Positions 52,319 through 61,402 of a stretch of 64,000 nucleotides of DNA are shown one piece after another. The stretch lies in NCBI GenBank assembly GCA_963819075.1, contig CAWFUP010000001.1, positions 186,001 through 250,000 of the forward strand. The letters are read 5' to 3'. The position numbers and the translations under genes are program-made. This stretch comes from CAVQBJ01 sp963819075. Lineage in GTDB: Bacteria; Actinomycetota; Thermoleophilia; Solirubrobacterales; Solirubrobacteraceae. The notes under the pieces were generated by a model, which saw nothing but the letters and a program-made list of their open reading frames with translations, was not told the origin of the DNA and searched no databases. Within the stretch, counting starts at the first letter, position 1; every line of letters starts with the position of its first letter.

Positions 52319-54454
52319 ATGAGCGAGCCAGTCGAGCCCGAGCGCCGGCTGCCGGACGCTGCCGGGGCCGCCGACGCCGCCGCGGCTCCTGCCGGCGGGT
52401 CGGACCGCCATCTCGCCTGCACGCTCAGCGCGGGCATCCTGCGGCAGGTTCGGTCGGTCTCCGGTGAGCGCGCGCTCCCGGAGCTGCTCGAGCTCGCCGG
52501 CAGCCGCCGCACGCTCGAGTTCCTGGAGGACAACACCAACTGGATCTCCGTCGAGGAGGCCATCGCCCTGTTCGATGCGGCCGTCGAGCTGACCGGCGAC
52601 GCGTCGGTCGCTCGCCGCGTGGGCGAGAATGCGGTACGCCAGTACGCGGGGACCCAGGTGGCGACGGTGCTCCGCTCGCTTGGCTCGCCCGAGGAGCTGC
52701 TGCGCCAGATCACCGTCGTGGCCGGCAAGTTCTCGACGGTCAGCTACATGGAGATCGTAGAGCTGTCACCGGGTCATGGGGTCGTCAAGCGCCAGACCCT
52801 GCCTTCGTACGCGAGTGCCGCGTGCCTGTGCGAGTGGGCGAGCGGCCTGTTCAGCATCGCGCCGACCCTGTACGGCGCGCCGCCGGCCAGCGTCAAGGAG
52901 ACCGCGTGCACCGAACGGGGAGCGGACGCGTGCGTATTCGAGGTCACCTGGGACGACGCGACCGCCGCGCGGGTGGCCAACCCCGAGGAGCACATCACCG
53001 CGCTGGAGGCCCAGCTCGTGGCGCTCAACGACCGCTTCGAGAGCATGTACCGAGCCGCCGGCGACCTCATCGCCGACGACGATCTCGCGTCGACGCTGGA
53101 GAAGATCACCGAGCGCTCCACGACCGCCGTGCGCGCGCAGCGCTACCTCCTCGTCGTGCGGCCCGAGCCTGAGGCCGGGTTGGAGATCCATCACCGCGGT
53201 TTCGACGACGCCGAGGCCCGTGCGATGGCCGAGCAGGTGCTCACCGCCGAGCCCGCCGACGTGCCTGGCACATGGGTCCTGGCTGACATCCGCTCCCACC
53301 ACCACCACTACGGGCGGCTGCTCGCCCTGTTCGATCAGGAGGCGCTCGTCTTCGACCAGGAGCGCCAGGCGCTCGAGCACTACGCGCGCTATGCCGCCAA
53401 CGCGCTCGACCGCTCGATCGCGCTGGCCGAGGCGCGACGCGCGAACGAGCACACGACAGCGCTGCTGGACTTCGCACGGTCGCTCGCCGGCGCCAACTCG
53501 AGCGCGGAGGTGGCGCGCCGCCTCGCCGAGGCCGTACCGCGCCTCGTCGACTGCGACCGCGTCGCCGTCTTCCTGGCCCAGGGAGCCTCTGACCGCCTGA
53601 CGTGCAAGGCGACGCACGGGTACCCGCCCGCCCTCGAGGCGAAGATGCGTGGACTGCGCCTGGCCCGCGGCGAGACCGATCCCGAGATGGCCGAGGAGCT
53701 GTTCAACGCCTCCACCGCACGCGCGCTGTACTTCGACGAGGACAGTCCGTCGCCGTTCGTGCAGGAGATGATGCGGACGTTCGGCTCGGCGGCAATCGTG
53801 TACGTGCCGATCGTCGCGCGCGACAAGGTGCTCGGGGTGCTCAGCGTGTCGGTGGCCACAAACGGCGGCCGCCTGCACGAGAGCCGCGAGCTCAACGACC
53901 GCTTGTCGGGCATCGTCGCCCAGGCCGCGGTCGGGCTGGAGAACGGCGAGCTGTTCGACCGCATCTCCCATCAGGCGCGCCACGATGCGCTCACCGGGCT
54001 GGCCAACCGCTCGTTCTTCGCCGAGCGGTTCCGCCGCGCTCTCGACGATGCTCGCGAGGACGGTCGCCCGCTTGGCCTGTTCTTCGTCGACCTCGACAAC
54101 TTCAAGCACATCAACGACGAGTTCGGGCACGCGAAGGGCGACGAGCTGTTGCGTCAGGTCTCGACCCGGCTGCTCGGAACGGTCCGCGCGTTCGATACCG
54201 TCGCCCGCCTCGGCGGCGACGAGTTCGCGATCGTGCTCAGCCAGGCGACGCGCACGTCCGAGGTCGATGCCGCGGCGGCGCGGGTCATGCACGCCTTCGA
54301 CGAGCCGTTCGTGGTCGGAGAGCACGTCCTGGACGTGCGCGCGAGCGTCGGGCGGGCCCTGTGGCCCGACGACGCGGAGGAGCTCGAGGAACTCATGCAC
54401 CACGCCGACGAGGCCATGTACCGGGCCAAGCGGTCCGCTCGCGCGGTCGGCTAA
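52319..54454 (+). CDS. V4R-GAF-GGDEF diguanylate cyclase
   Basis: A 711-residue protein from the ATG at 52319. Residues about 40-235 form a V4R-like domain (CLCEWASGLFSIAPTLYG, ending KETACTERGADACVFEVTW). A coiled linker and GAF-like segment (about 400-550, LLDFARSLAGANSSAEVARRLAEAVPRLVDCDRVAVFLA) follow. The GGDEF domain at about 555-705 has ARHDALTGLANRSFFAERFRRAL, VDLDNFKHINDEFGHAKGDELL and the active site ARLGGDEFAIVLSQ. It should make c-di-GMP in response to a ligand. The EAL partner is 9 kb away; a functional link is only inference. Confidence 0.9.
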   Translation: MSEPVEPERRLPDAAGAADAAAAPAGGSDRHLACTLSAGILRQVRSVSGERALPELLELAGSRRTLEFLEDNTNWISVEEAIALFDAAVELTGDASVARRVGENAVRQYAGTQVATVLRSLGSPEELLRQITVVAGKFSTVSYMEIVELSPGHGVVKRQTLPSYASAACLCEWASGLFSIAPTLYGAPPASVKETACTERGADACVFEVTWDDATAARVANPEEHITALEAQLVALNDRFESMYRAAGDLIADDDLASTLEKITERSTTAVRAQRYLLVVRPEPEAGLEIHHRGFDDAEARAMAEQVLTAEPADVPGTWVLADIRSHHHHYGRLLALFDQEALVFDQERQALEHYARYAANALDRSIALAEARRANEHTTALLDFARSLAGANSSAEVARRLAEAVPRLVDCDRVAVFLAQGASDRLTCKATHGYPPALEAKMRGLRLARGETDPEMAEELFNASTARALYFDEDSPSPFVQEMMRTFGSAAIVYVPIVARDKVLGVLSVSVATNGGRLHESRELNDRLSGIVAQAAVGLENGELFDRISHQARHDALTGLANRSFFAERFRRALDDAREDGRPLGLFFVDLDNFKHINDEFGHAKGDELLRQVSTRLLGTVRAFDTVARLGGDEFAIVLSQATRTSEVDAAAARVMHAFDEPFVVGEHVLDVRASVGRALWPDDAEELEELMHHADEAMYRAKRSARAVG

Positions 54455-54508
54455 GAGGACCGATTGGCGAACGCTCGAACCCTCGCGGTTCGCTAGCGTT
54501 CACGCCGA

Positions 54509-55087
54509 ATGCTGAGGCTGCCCAGCGGCACCGCTCTGCGCATGCGACGCGCCTTCCTGGCGCTTGGCGCGGCGATGCTCGTCATCGCCCCGGCCGCGAC
54601 CGCGGCCGGCGCAGCCAGCCAGCACAACGACGCCGCGCTGGCCGCGATCGTCCATGGCTACCAGGCATGCCTGTCGGCGCTGCCGGCGAGCGAGCGGGCG
54701 CTGCTGCGGCTGCGCTTCGGGGGGAGCGCGGGATCCGGGGTCCCGGCGGCGGCCGCCGCCGCGCAGACGCACACCTCGCTGACGACGGTCACCGCGAGCG
54801 AGCTCCGTGCCATCCGCCACCTCGAGAAGGCGCACCGCGCCGGTCGGTGCGACCCGGCGACGCCGATCGCCGCCGTTCACGTGCAGGCCTATCAGGCCAC
54901 CCGCGCCGCGCCCGTCGCCACGACCACGTCGACGTCGACGGGGCTCTCCTGGACGAGCCCCACCGAGCTCGTGCTGCTCGCGATCATCGCCCTGTCCTGC
55001 GGTGCGCTGGCGTACGGCCTTCGTCGCGATTTCGGCCCGCAGCGCGCCGAGCCGGGCCGGTTCCGGCGGCGTCGCCGGCAGCGGTAG
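54509..55087 (+). CDS. Exported membrane-anchored protein with a sigma-region-4-like segment
   Basis: A 192-residue protein with an N-terminal signal (RRAFLALGAAMLVIAPAATAAGAAS) and a C-terminal TM helix (PTELVLLAIIALSCGALAYGL) followed by a basic tail. Between them, YQACLSALPASERALLRLRFGG, then SLTTVTASELRAIRHLEKAHR, recalls the helix-turn-helix layout of sigma-factor region 4 (LPxxERxxLxLRFG..ExxxxRxLExA) but on the outside of the membrane. The similarity is weak and may be fossil. The start could also be the ATG at 54542. No family assigned. Confidence 0.6.
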   Translation: MLRLPSGTALRMRRAFLALGAAMLVIAPAATAAGAASQHNDAALAAIVHGYQACLSALPASERALLRLRFGGSAGSGVPAAAAAAQTHTSLTTVTASELRAIRHLEKAHRAGRCDPATPIAAVHVQAYQATRAAPVATTTSTSTGLSWTSPTELVLLAIIALSCGALAYGLRRDFGPQRAEPGRFRRRRRQR

Positions 55088-55101
55088 CGGCGCTCGGCGG
55101 A

Positions 55102-55219
55102 GGTGTGCTCGATTGCGCCCGCATGGCGGGCGTTCGGGAGCACACCCGGCGCCGAACTTCGATCCCTCGGCGAGGGTGTGCTCGATTAGGCCCGTATGGC
55201 GGGCGTGCGGGAGCACGCC
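55102..55219 (+). repeat. Two copies of the 45-bp palindromic element, 73-bp period
   Basis: Copies at 55102-55146 and 55175-55219 share the GGTGTGCTC / GAGCACACC ends (copy 5 ends GAGCACGCC) and the inner GCCCG(C/T)ATGGCGGGC hairpin of the array at 43530. Start-to-start spacing is 73 bp, identical to that array, though the 28-bp spacer differs (CGGCGCCGAACTTCGATCCC onwards). It lies between the exported protein at 54509 and the one at 55429. Confidence 0.9.
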
Positions 55220-55428
55220 CGGGCCCGCGACCGGTCGACCGGGTCCAGTAGTCGCCACGCGGCGGTCTGACACCTGTGACGAACCTGCGACGCCACTTGA
55301 CGCGGCGGCGCCTGTGGGCCCACAATTGGCGGGGTTCACGGTTGTACGCACTCAGTGGCGTTGCAGCCCCGGGGCAAATGGGTCGGCCCCGGGATCGTCC
55401 GCGACCAGAACAAACACAGGAGGGTCTG

Positions 55429-55878
55429 ATGTTCGACTCCCGCAGGGTGTTGGTGGCGAGCCTCGTGGCTCTCGGCACCGCCGTTGCGCTCGCGACGAGC
55501 GCGGCCGCTCAGAGCACCGTGCCGCCCGTCGCCGCCGCGCCGCACATCGTCGCCCGCCCCGACAGCGTGATGGTGAACGCGACGACGACGCTGACCGGCA
55601 CCGGGTTCCCGGCGAAGAGCAAGGTCTCGCTGGCGGAGTGCGGGGCGCCGTCGTGGATCGCACCGAAGAGCCCGTGCGACACGACGAACACGATCACGGT
55701 TACGACGAATCGGGCCGGCGGCTTCACGGCGCCCTTCAAGGTGCAGCTGTGTCCGCGAACGATCCCGCCGGTCCCGCCCGTCACCGAGGAGACGTGCTAC
55801 ATCGGCGAGCCGCATCCGAGCGGAGTCGACACGATCGCGCTCATCGGCGCGGCGAAGATCACCGTCACCTATCCGTGA
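55429..55878 (+). CDS. Exported small beta-sandwich protein
   Basis: A 149-residue protein from the ATG at 55429, with AGGAGG at 55419-55424. Signal peptide about residues 1-28 (RRVLVASLVALGTAVALATSAAAQS). The mature 120 residues begin with an IPT-like or neocarzinostatin-like strand pattern (IVARPDSVMVNATTTLTGTGFPAKSKVSLAECGAP) and contain four cysteines that could form two disulfides (ECGAP...SPCDT, QLCPRT...ETCYIG). Neocarzinostatin-family apoproteins share the TGTGFPA(x)VxLAEC opening. A ligand-binding role is possible but unproven. Confidence 0.7.
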   Translation: MFDSRRVLVASLVALGTAVALATSAAAQSTVPPVAAAPHIVARPDSVMVNATTTLTGTGFPAKSKVSLAECGAPSWIAPKSPCDTTNTITVTTNRAGGFTAPFKVQLCPRTIPPVPPVTEETCYIGEPHPSGVDTIALIGAAKITVTYP

Positions 55879-56003
55879 GCAACGACGGTCGCGACACCTT
55901 GTGAGGAGGGGGCGACCGCGGGTCAAGGCGGGCTGCGGCGCGGTCGGAGGGCCGCGCCGCAGCGCCGGGGGCCGCGCAGCGCGAGCGCCCCGACCGCCGG
56001 TCC

Positions 56004-57692
56004 TCAGACGGGAACCCGCCCCCGTTCGATAATCCCCTGAAAGTCGCTGCCGCCCGGCAGCGTCCCGTACTCGCGCCCGCCACGCCCCCCGACGCGCGCC
56101 GCACAGAACGCATCCGACACGGCTGCCGGCGCGAACCGCACGAGCAGCGACGCCTGCAGCGCGAGGGCCATATCCTCGACGATCCGCCGTGCGCGAGCCT
56201 CGAGGTCCTCGGGTCGCGCCAGCGACGCGCGCAAGGCCCGAACGTGGGCATCCAGGTCCCCGTTGGCCCCCTGCGCCAGCGCGAGCTCATCGAGGAACAC
56301 CTCCAGCGAGCGCGGTGAGCGGGCCACCGCACGCAGCACGTCGAGGCTCATGACATTGCCCGAGCCCTCCCAGATCGACGCGAGCGGAGCCTCGCGGTAG
56401 AGCCGCGGCATCCCGGATTCCTCGACGTAGCCGACCCCGCCGAGGCATTCGAGCGCCTCAAAGGCGTGCTGGGGCACTCGCTTGCACACCCAGTACTTGC
56501 CGACGGCGGTGGCCAGGCGCTTGAACAGCTGCGCGTCGGTCGCATCTGTACCCGCGCGCGCGTCAGCGTCGGCCTCGTCGTAGGCCCGCGCCAACCGCAT
56601 CGCCAGCGCCGTGGCCGCCTCTGCTTCCAGAGCCAAGTCCGTGAGCACGTTGCGCATGAGTGGCTGGTCGATGAGCTTGGCGCCGAACGCCGAGCGGAAG
56701 GAGGCGTGGTGGATCGCCTGTGCGGCGGCCCAGCGCATGCCGGCCGCCCCGCCGAGCGTGCAGTCCAGGCGCGTGTGCCCGACCATCTCGATGATCGTCG
56801 GGACGCCGCGTCCGGGCTCGCCGACCATCCGCGCCCACGCGCCGTGGTACTCGACCTCGCTCGACGCGTTGGAATGGTTGCCGAGCTTGTCCTTCAAGCG
56901 CTGGATGTGCATCTCGTTGCGCGAGCCGTCGGGGAGGATGCGCGGCAGCAGGAAGCACGACTGACCTTCGTCGGTCTGGGCGAGCACGAGGAAGAGATCG
57001 CTCTGGGGCGCCGAGCAGAACCACTTGTGCCCGGTGATCTCGTACTCGGCGCCGTTGCCGCCCGGGCCGAGGGCGCGCGCGACCGTGGTGTTGGCGCGCA
57101 CGTCGGAGCCGCCCTGCTTCTCGGTCATCGCCATCCCGCTGACCGCGCTGCCCTTCTCGCTCGCCGGGCGCGAGCTCGGGTCATAGCTCGTCGCCGTGAC
57201 GAGCGGCTCCCACTCGCCGGCCAGCTCGGGGCAGGCCCGCAGCGCGGGGACGACCGCGAAGGTCATCGTCATCGGGCAGGCGACGCCGGCCTCGGCCTGG
57301 ATCGCCGTCATGTACAGCGCCGCGCGGGCGACGTGCGCGCTCGGCCGGTCGCTCGTCCACGGCAGCGAGTGCAGTTCGTTGCGCCGCCACAGTCGCATGA
57401 GGTCGTGCCACGCGGGATGGAACTCGACCTCGTCGATGCGATGGCCATAGCGGTCGTGGGTGCGCAGGATCGGCCTGTTCTCGTTCGCCAGGCGTCCCCA
57501 CTCGAGCGGCTCGCCGCCGATCTCGCGCCCGAGCTGCGCGCCGCGGTCGAGCACCCACTCGGCGCCCTCGCGCCGCGCCGCCTCGACGAGCGGGACGTTG
57601 GTCGAGAACAGGTCGACGTCGCGCAACGGCGGAGGCTGGTTGGTGACCTCGTGCGTCTTGAAGGGCGCGGGACTGTGCTCGACGGTGGCCAT
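56004..57692 (-). CDS. AidB-like acyl-CoA dehydrogenase
   Basis: A 562-residue protein from the ATG at 57692 with AGGAGG upstream. It opens THEVTNQPPPLRDVDLFSTNVPLVEAARREGA, the AidB-specific N-terminus, then SGMAMTEKQGGSDVRANTT and FCSAPQSDLFLVLAQT (FAD-binding strands), and the C-terminal helical domain with RNVLTDLALEAEAATALAMRLARAYDEAD and YEALECLGGVGYVEESGMPRLYREAPLASIWEGSGNVMSLDVLRA. AidB forms a tetramer with a DNA-binding surface; the natural substrate is unknown. The gene stands alone and is intact. Confidence 0.92.
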   Translation of the reverse strand: MATVEHSPAPFKTHEVTNQPPPLRDVDLFSTNVPLVEAARREGAEWVLDRGAQLGREIGGEPLEWGRLANENRPILRTHDRYGHRIDEVEFHPAWHDLMRLWRRNELHSLPWTSDRPSAHVARAALYMTAIQAEAGVACPMTMTFAVVPALRACPELAGEWEPLVTATSYDPSSRPASEKGSAVSGMAMTEKQGGSDVRANTTVARALGPGGNGAEYEITGHKWFCSAPQSDLFLVLAQTDEGQSCFLLPRILPDGSRNEMHIQRLKDKLGNHSNASSEVEYHGAWARMVGEPGRGVPTIIEMVGHTRLDCTLGGAAGMRWAAAQAIHHASFRSAFGAKLIDQPLMRNVLTDLALEAEAATALAMRLARAYDEADADARAGTDATDAQLFKRLATAVGKYWVCKRVPQHAFEALECLGGVGYVEESGMPRLYREAPLASIWEGSGNVMSLDVLRAVARSPRSLEVFLDELALAQGANGDLDAHVRALRASLARPEDLEARARRIVEDMALALQASLLVRFAPAAVSDAFCAARVGGRGGREYGTLPGGSDFQGIIERGRVPV

Positions 57693-57815
57693 GCTGTCCT
57701 CCTGGGCTCGGCGCGGCCGACGGGGACCGCGATCGTCCCACGAAGTCAAGCAGAGCCGATCGGGAGCGGCGGGCGCGTCGCTGCCAGCACGCGCACCGCG
57801 GTGCGCGCCGGGCGC

Positions 57816-59555
57816 TTACCGCCGTCGACGGCGCTGCCGGCGCGGAGGGGCGTAGCTGAGCAAGGTGATACGGCGCTGGCCGGCGATCGTCGGCCGCGCC
57901 CGCGGGCCCACGGTGGCCACCGCGAGCACGCCGAGCCGGTGACCGCGGGCGGAGCGGATCTTCGCCACGCCGGCCTTCGTGATCGTCACCCAGATCCGCC
58001 GGCTCGTGCCCTCCTCGATCGCGAACTGCGTCGCCGAGAGTGCGATCGCGCGCGTGACGACCCGTACGGTCGGGCGCGGCGCGCGGCGGCCCCGCCGTGC
58101 GGGCGGTCGTCGCACGCGAACTCGAACCTTGTAGACGTAGTCGAGCGCCAGCTGCCCCTTGCACGGGTCACCGCCACAACCGAGCGCCATCAGCGCGCGA
58201 CCCTGCTTGTCGAGCATGGCCGAGGATGTATACACGGCGACCCTCGCCTGCCCGGACGCGCCCTGCCCCGCTGTCGGGACCGCGGGCGTCCGCGTGACGG
58301 CCGGTACCGAGGGAGTCGTCGGCGTCGACACGTTCGACGGCCCGGGCGGAGCTGCCGGCGCGGACGGAGCCGACGGCGTCGACGCGCCGACGCAGCCGGG
58401 GGCGTTCGGGCCCGTGTCGGGGTCGATCGTCAGCTGCAGCGTCGCCACGGACGAGTTGAGCGGAACGGTGACGGCGGTCGGCCCGACGTCGTGGAAGGAG
58501 TAGCCGTACGCGAACGAGTACTTCGCGATCGTCGCCCCGTACTGGTCGTACGCGGCGAAGGGATCGAGGCCGGAGCGCGCGGCCGCGAAGTCGGGTTGTC
58601 CCTCCCAGGCGGCGGTGCTGTTGCCGTATCGCCCGCCCCAATAACCAAGCCCGAAGCCCGCGACGACATCGCGGTAGACGACGGTGTACAGGTCGTTGTT
58701 GGCGATCGTCTCCGGCGAGCCGTCGACGGTGTACCCCTCGTTCCCGGTGTACACGGCCGAGGGCGTGCCCTCGAGCGTCGAGCCGTCGATATACACGGTC
58801 TTGCCGGTGACCGTGCTCCCGGCCGTCGTGATCGTCCCGTTGAGCGTGATCGACCCGCCGGGCTGGAACGTGCCCGTGTAGTCGAAGGTCTGGTAGGGCG
58901 TGCCGAAGTAGGCGTCGTCGACCGTGATCGTCTGCCCAACCATCGATTGCACGTACGGCTGCATCGATGGGTAGCTGGTCGGGGACAGCTGCGGTGAGAG
59001 GAGGCGCACGAACTGGTTGCCGTTGTCGACTTCCGCCGTGGGGGCGACGGCGCGCAGGCCCTGGAGGACCGTCTGCGTGTAGCAGCGGTAGGTGAGCGCA
59101 TCGCCGACGGTCGCGCCCGTGCCGTCGAGTGACTGCAGGTCGAATGGGATCGCAAAGAAGTCCACCGCGGTCAGGTTCGCGACCCCTGGATCGCTGAACT
59201 CGATCTTGTCGTAGCGCGTCGGCGACATCGGCGGCTCGGCGTTGTTGACCGGTGCGCCGTAGGAGACATACAGCCGGCCGCCCGAGATCGTTCCGAGCGA
59301 GAAGCTCGAGTTGTTGATCGCGCTCAGCTTCACCGGTGTGTCGTCGGGAAGCTGTCCGTCGCTGCTCGACCCGCCGTCGAGCATCAGGTACACGTTCTGC
59401 GGGGACTGCCCGGAGTTGTTGACGACCTGGACGTTCACCGCCCCGGCGGGGGCCGCGATCACGCCGAGGGCCGCGCAGGTCAGCGCCACGGCGCCCCCTC
59501 GGACGCCCGCGACGTGTACACGGCGGCAGCGCCGCGTCCAGGGTCGTTCGCCCAT
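57816..59555 (-). CDS. Exported GH64-like (beta-1,3-glucanase-type) protein
   Basis: A 579-residue protein from the ATG at 59555 (AGGAG upstream). Signal peptide about residues 10-40 (RRVHVAGVRGGAVALTCAALGVIAAPAGA). The mature part begins VNVQVVNNSGQSPQNVYLMLDGG and continues through YDKIEFSDPGVANLTAVDFFAIPFDLQ to YSFAYGYSFHDVGPTAVTVPLN, the pattern of GH64 laminaripentaose-producing glucanases. A Pro/Ser linker precedes a C-terminal Arg-rich beta domain. The catalytic Glu/Asp pair is not certain by eye. Confidence 0.7.
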   Translation of the reverse strand: MGERPWTRRCRRVHVAGVRGGAVALTCAALGVIAAPAGAVNVQVVNNSGQSPQNVYLMLDGGSSSDGQLPDDTPVKLSAINNSSFSLGTISGGRLYVSYGAPVNNAEPPMSPTRYDKIEFSDPGVANLTAVDFFAIPFDLQSLDGTGATVGDALTYRCYTQTVLQGLRAVAPTAEVDNGNQFVRLLSPQLSPTSYPSMQPYVQSMVGQTITVDDAYFGTPYQTFDYTGTFQPGGSITLNGTITTAGSTVTGKTVYIDGSTLEGTPSAVYTGNEGYTVDGSPETIANNDLYTVVYRDVVAGFGLGYWGGRYGNSTAAWEGQPDFAAARSGLDPFAAYDQYGATIAKYSFAYGYSFHDVGPTAVTVPLNSSVATLQLTIDPDTGPNAPGCVGASTPSAPSAPAAPPGPSNVSTPTTPSVPAVTRTPAVPTAGQGASGQARVAVYTSSAMLDKQGRALMALGCGGDPCKGQLALDYVYKVRVRVRRPPARRGRRAPRPTVRVVTRAIALSATQFAIEEGTSRRIWVTITKAGVAKIRSARGHRLGVLAVATVGPRARPTIAGQRRITLLSYAPPRRQRRRRR

Positions 59556-59582
59556 TCTTGATCTCCTATCCGGTTGCCGGCC

Positions 59583-59606
59583 GCTGTCGGCCGCGCGGCC
59601 GACAGC
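59583..59606. promoter_or_regulatory. 24-bp perfect palindrome between the GH64-like and S15-like genes
   Basis: GCTGTCGGCCGC followed directly by its complement GCGGCCGACAGC, without a loop. It lies 28-51 bp upstream of the GH64-like start and after the S15-like stop. It could be an operator or a short terminator hairpin; no T-tract follows. Confidence 0.55.
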
Positions 59607-59703
59607 GTGCGCAAGGCGCGCTCGCATCAGGGTCCGTAGATCGGCCCCGAAGAGCCGATCTTGAGCGCGGGCGCGATGCGGGGCGGGTGGGCGCCCCGCG
59701 GCC

Positions 59704-61266
59704 TCAGCTCGGCGGGCCCGGCGGCGACGTCGGCACCGTCAGCGTCGCCTTCAGGCTGACGACGCCGAACGCCTGCTGCCGGAAGAACAGGTCCGAGGAG
59801 TCGGTCAGCTGCAAGCTGAGCTGGCTGGACGGCGTCGCGTTCCAGGTGACCAGGTTGAGCGGCACCGTCAGGCTGTGCGCATTTCCGTCGAGCGCCAGCA
59901 GCATCGGCGTGGCCTGGTTGTCGAGCACCGTGCCCGTCGAGCTGTCGACCAACTGGGCGTAGATCGGGACGGTCGACTTGCTGGCGATGCCGCGGTAGGT
60001 GAGCGACAGGATCGGATCCCCGAGCGCGTCGACGCTCGTCGACGGCGCCGGGATGCTGACGTTGACCGCGTTGGACGCCTTCGTGGCCTCGATGCCGAGC
60101 AGGCCGGAGCTGCTGAACGGGCTGATGCCGAGCGTCCCGGAGCCGCTCGCGCTCAGCTGGCCGCTTGCCGCCACCGGGTAGGACGGCGCCGACCGCCAGG
60201 TGCCGGTCTGGTCGAGGTATTCGAAGCCGGGGCCGATCGACAGGTTCTGACCCTTGAGGTACTTGTTCAGGAACTCGAGCTCGACGTCGGCCACGTGGTC
60301 GGTCGGCCCCACGCTCTGGTTGCAGATGCCGTGCCCGCCGCAGTACCACATCATCTTCACCGGCGTGCCGGCCGCCCGCAGCGCGTCGTAGGTGTCAATG
60401 TCGCCGTTGAGCGGGAACAGCGTGTCCACCGTGCCGCCGAGCAGCAGCGTCGGCGTGGTGATCTGGCGCATGAGCGGGCCCGGGCTGACCTGTTCGCCAT
60501 AGGCGATCTCATCCGAGCTCACGTTGCCGCTCTGCGCGGAGGCGCACACCTCCTTGAGCTGGGGCGAGTAGCGTGCGCCGACGAGGTCGCCCGAGAGGCA
60601 GAGCAGGTTGCCCCACCCGGCCTTGATCGCACCGTTGGGGAGCAGGCTGTCGACGAGCGAGTACCAGGACATGTTCGGCTCGATCGCGTCGATCCGGTGG
60701 TCGATCTCGGCCGCCGACAGCTGGATGCCGCCGCCGTAGCTCGCGCCGGTCATGCCGACGACCGGGTCGTTCGGACCCTTGAGCTCCGCCGCGGGCAGGG
60801 TGGCCAGCCAGTCGATGATCGAGCTCACGTCACGGCCTTCGACCGCCGGATCATCGACCATCACCTGGCCGCCCGAGCCGTACCAGCCACGGTTGTCCCA
60901 CGTGATCACGTTGTACCCCGCGGCGTTGAGCTCGGCCGGTCCGAGCAGGTCGGTGTTGAGCGAGATGGAACCGAGGGCGATCGAGTTGATCGTCGGCAGC
61001 CAGTCAGGGTAGGCCGGCGTTCCCCAGCCCGAGCCCTCGAGCACGGTGGGGGCGCGCTGGCCCTGAGTCAGCCCGGTCGCCGGGAAGAAGTCCACGTTGA
61101 TCTGCGTGCCGTCGAACGAGGTGACCTTCACGTTCTGCTGGGCGGGCACGAGCGAGGCGGCCCGCGCCGCCGTTGCGCCGGCGACGAGCACGAACGTGAG
61201 GGCAACGACGAACGCGAGCACCGGCGCGAGCGGCGTGCGCGCCGAAGCCAAAGGCCGAAGCATCAT
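59704..61266 (-). CDS. Exported S15/CocE-type alpha/beta hydrolase
   Basis: A 520-residue protein from the ATG at 61266 (AGGAG upstream). Signal peptide about residues 12-38 (APVLAFVVALTFVLVAGATAARAAS). The hydrolase core shows VITWDNRGWYGSGG, the nucleophile elbow VVGMTGASYGGGIQLSAA (Ser), the Asp in LLLGGTVDTLFPL and the His in YCGGHGICN. The C-terminal third is a jelly-roll beta domain (SLKATLTVPT at the end) as in CocE/X-Pro dipeptidyl peptidases. It is an extracellular esterase or peptidase. The GH64-like gene lies downstream. Confidence 0.88.
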   Translation of the reverse strand: MMLRPLASARTPLAPVLAFVVALTFVLVAGATAARAASLVPAQQNVKVTSFDGTQINVDFFPATGLTQGQRAPTVLEGSGWGTPAYPDWLPTINSIALGSISLNTDLLGPAELNAAGYNVITWDNRGWYGSGGQVMVDDPAVEGRDVSSIIDWLATLPAAELKGPNDPVVGMTGASYGGGIQLSAAEIDHRIDAIEPNMSWYSLVDSLLPNGAIKAGWGNLLCLSGDLVGARYSPQLKEVCASAQSGNVSSDEIAYGEQVSPGPLMRQITTPTLLLGGTVDTLFPLNGDIDTYDALRAAGTPVKMMWYCGGHGICNQSVGPTDHVADVELEFLNKYLKGQNLSIGPGFEYLDQTGTWRSAPSYPVAASGQLSASGSGTLGISPFSSSGLLGIEATKASNAVNVSIPAPSTSVDALGDPILSLTYRGIASKSTVPIYAQLVDSSTGTVLDNQATPMLLALDGNAHSLTVPLNLVTWNATPSSQLSLQLTDSSDLFFRQQAFGVVSLKATLTVPTSPPGPPS

Positions 61267-61402
61267 CCCTGTCTCCTCCCTCAGTGGCGCCGACCAGGCG
61301 TGTCGGCGGTCGAACGGGCGCAACCTAACACAGCAGGCATCGCCGCGCTACACCTGACCGTCCGCCGCGCGGATCGCGCTGATCCGGCTGCCGGCGCCTC
61401 GC

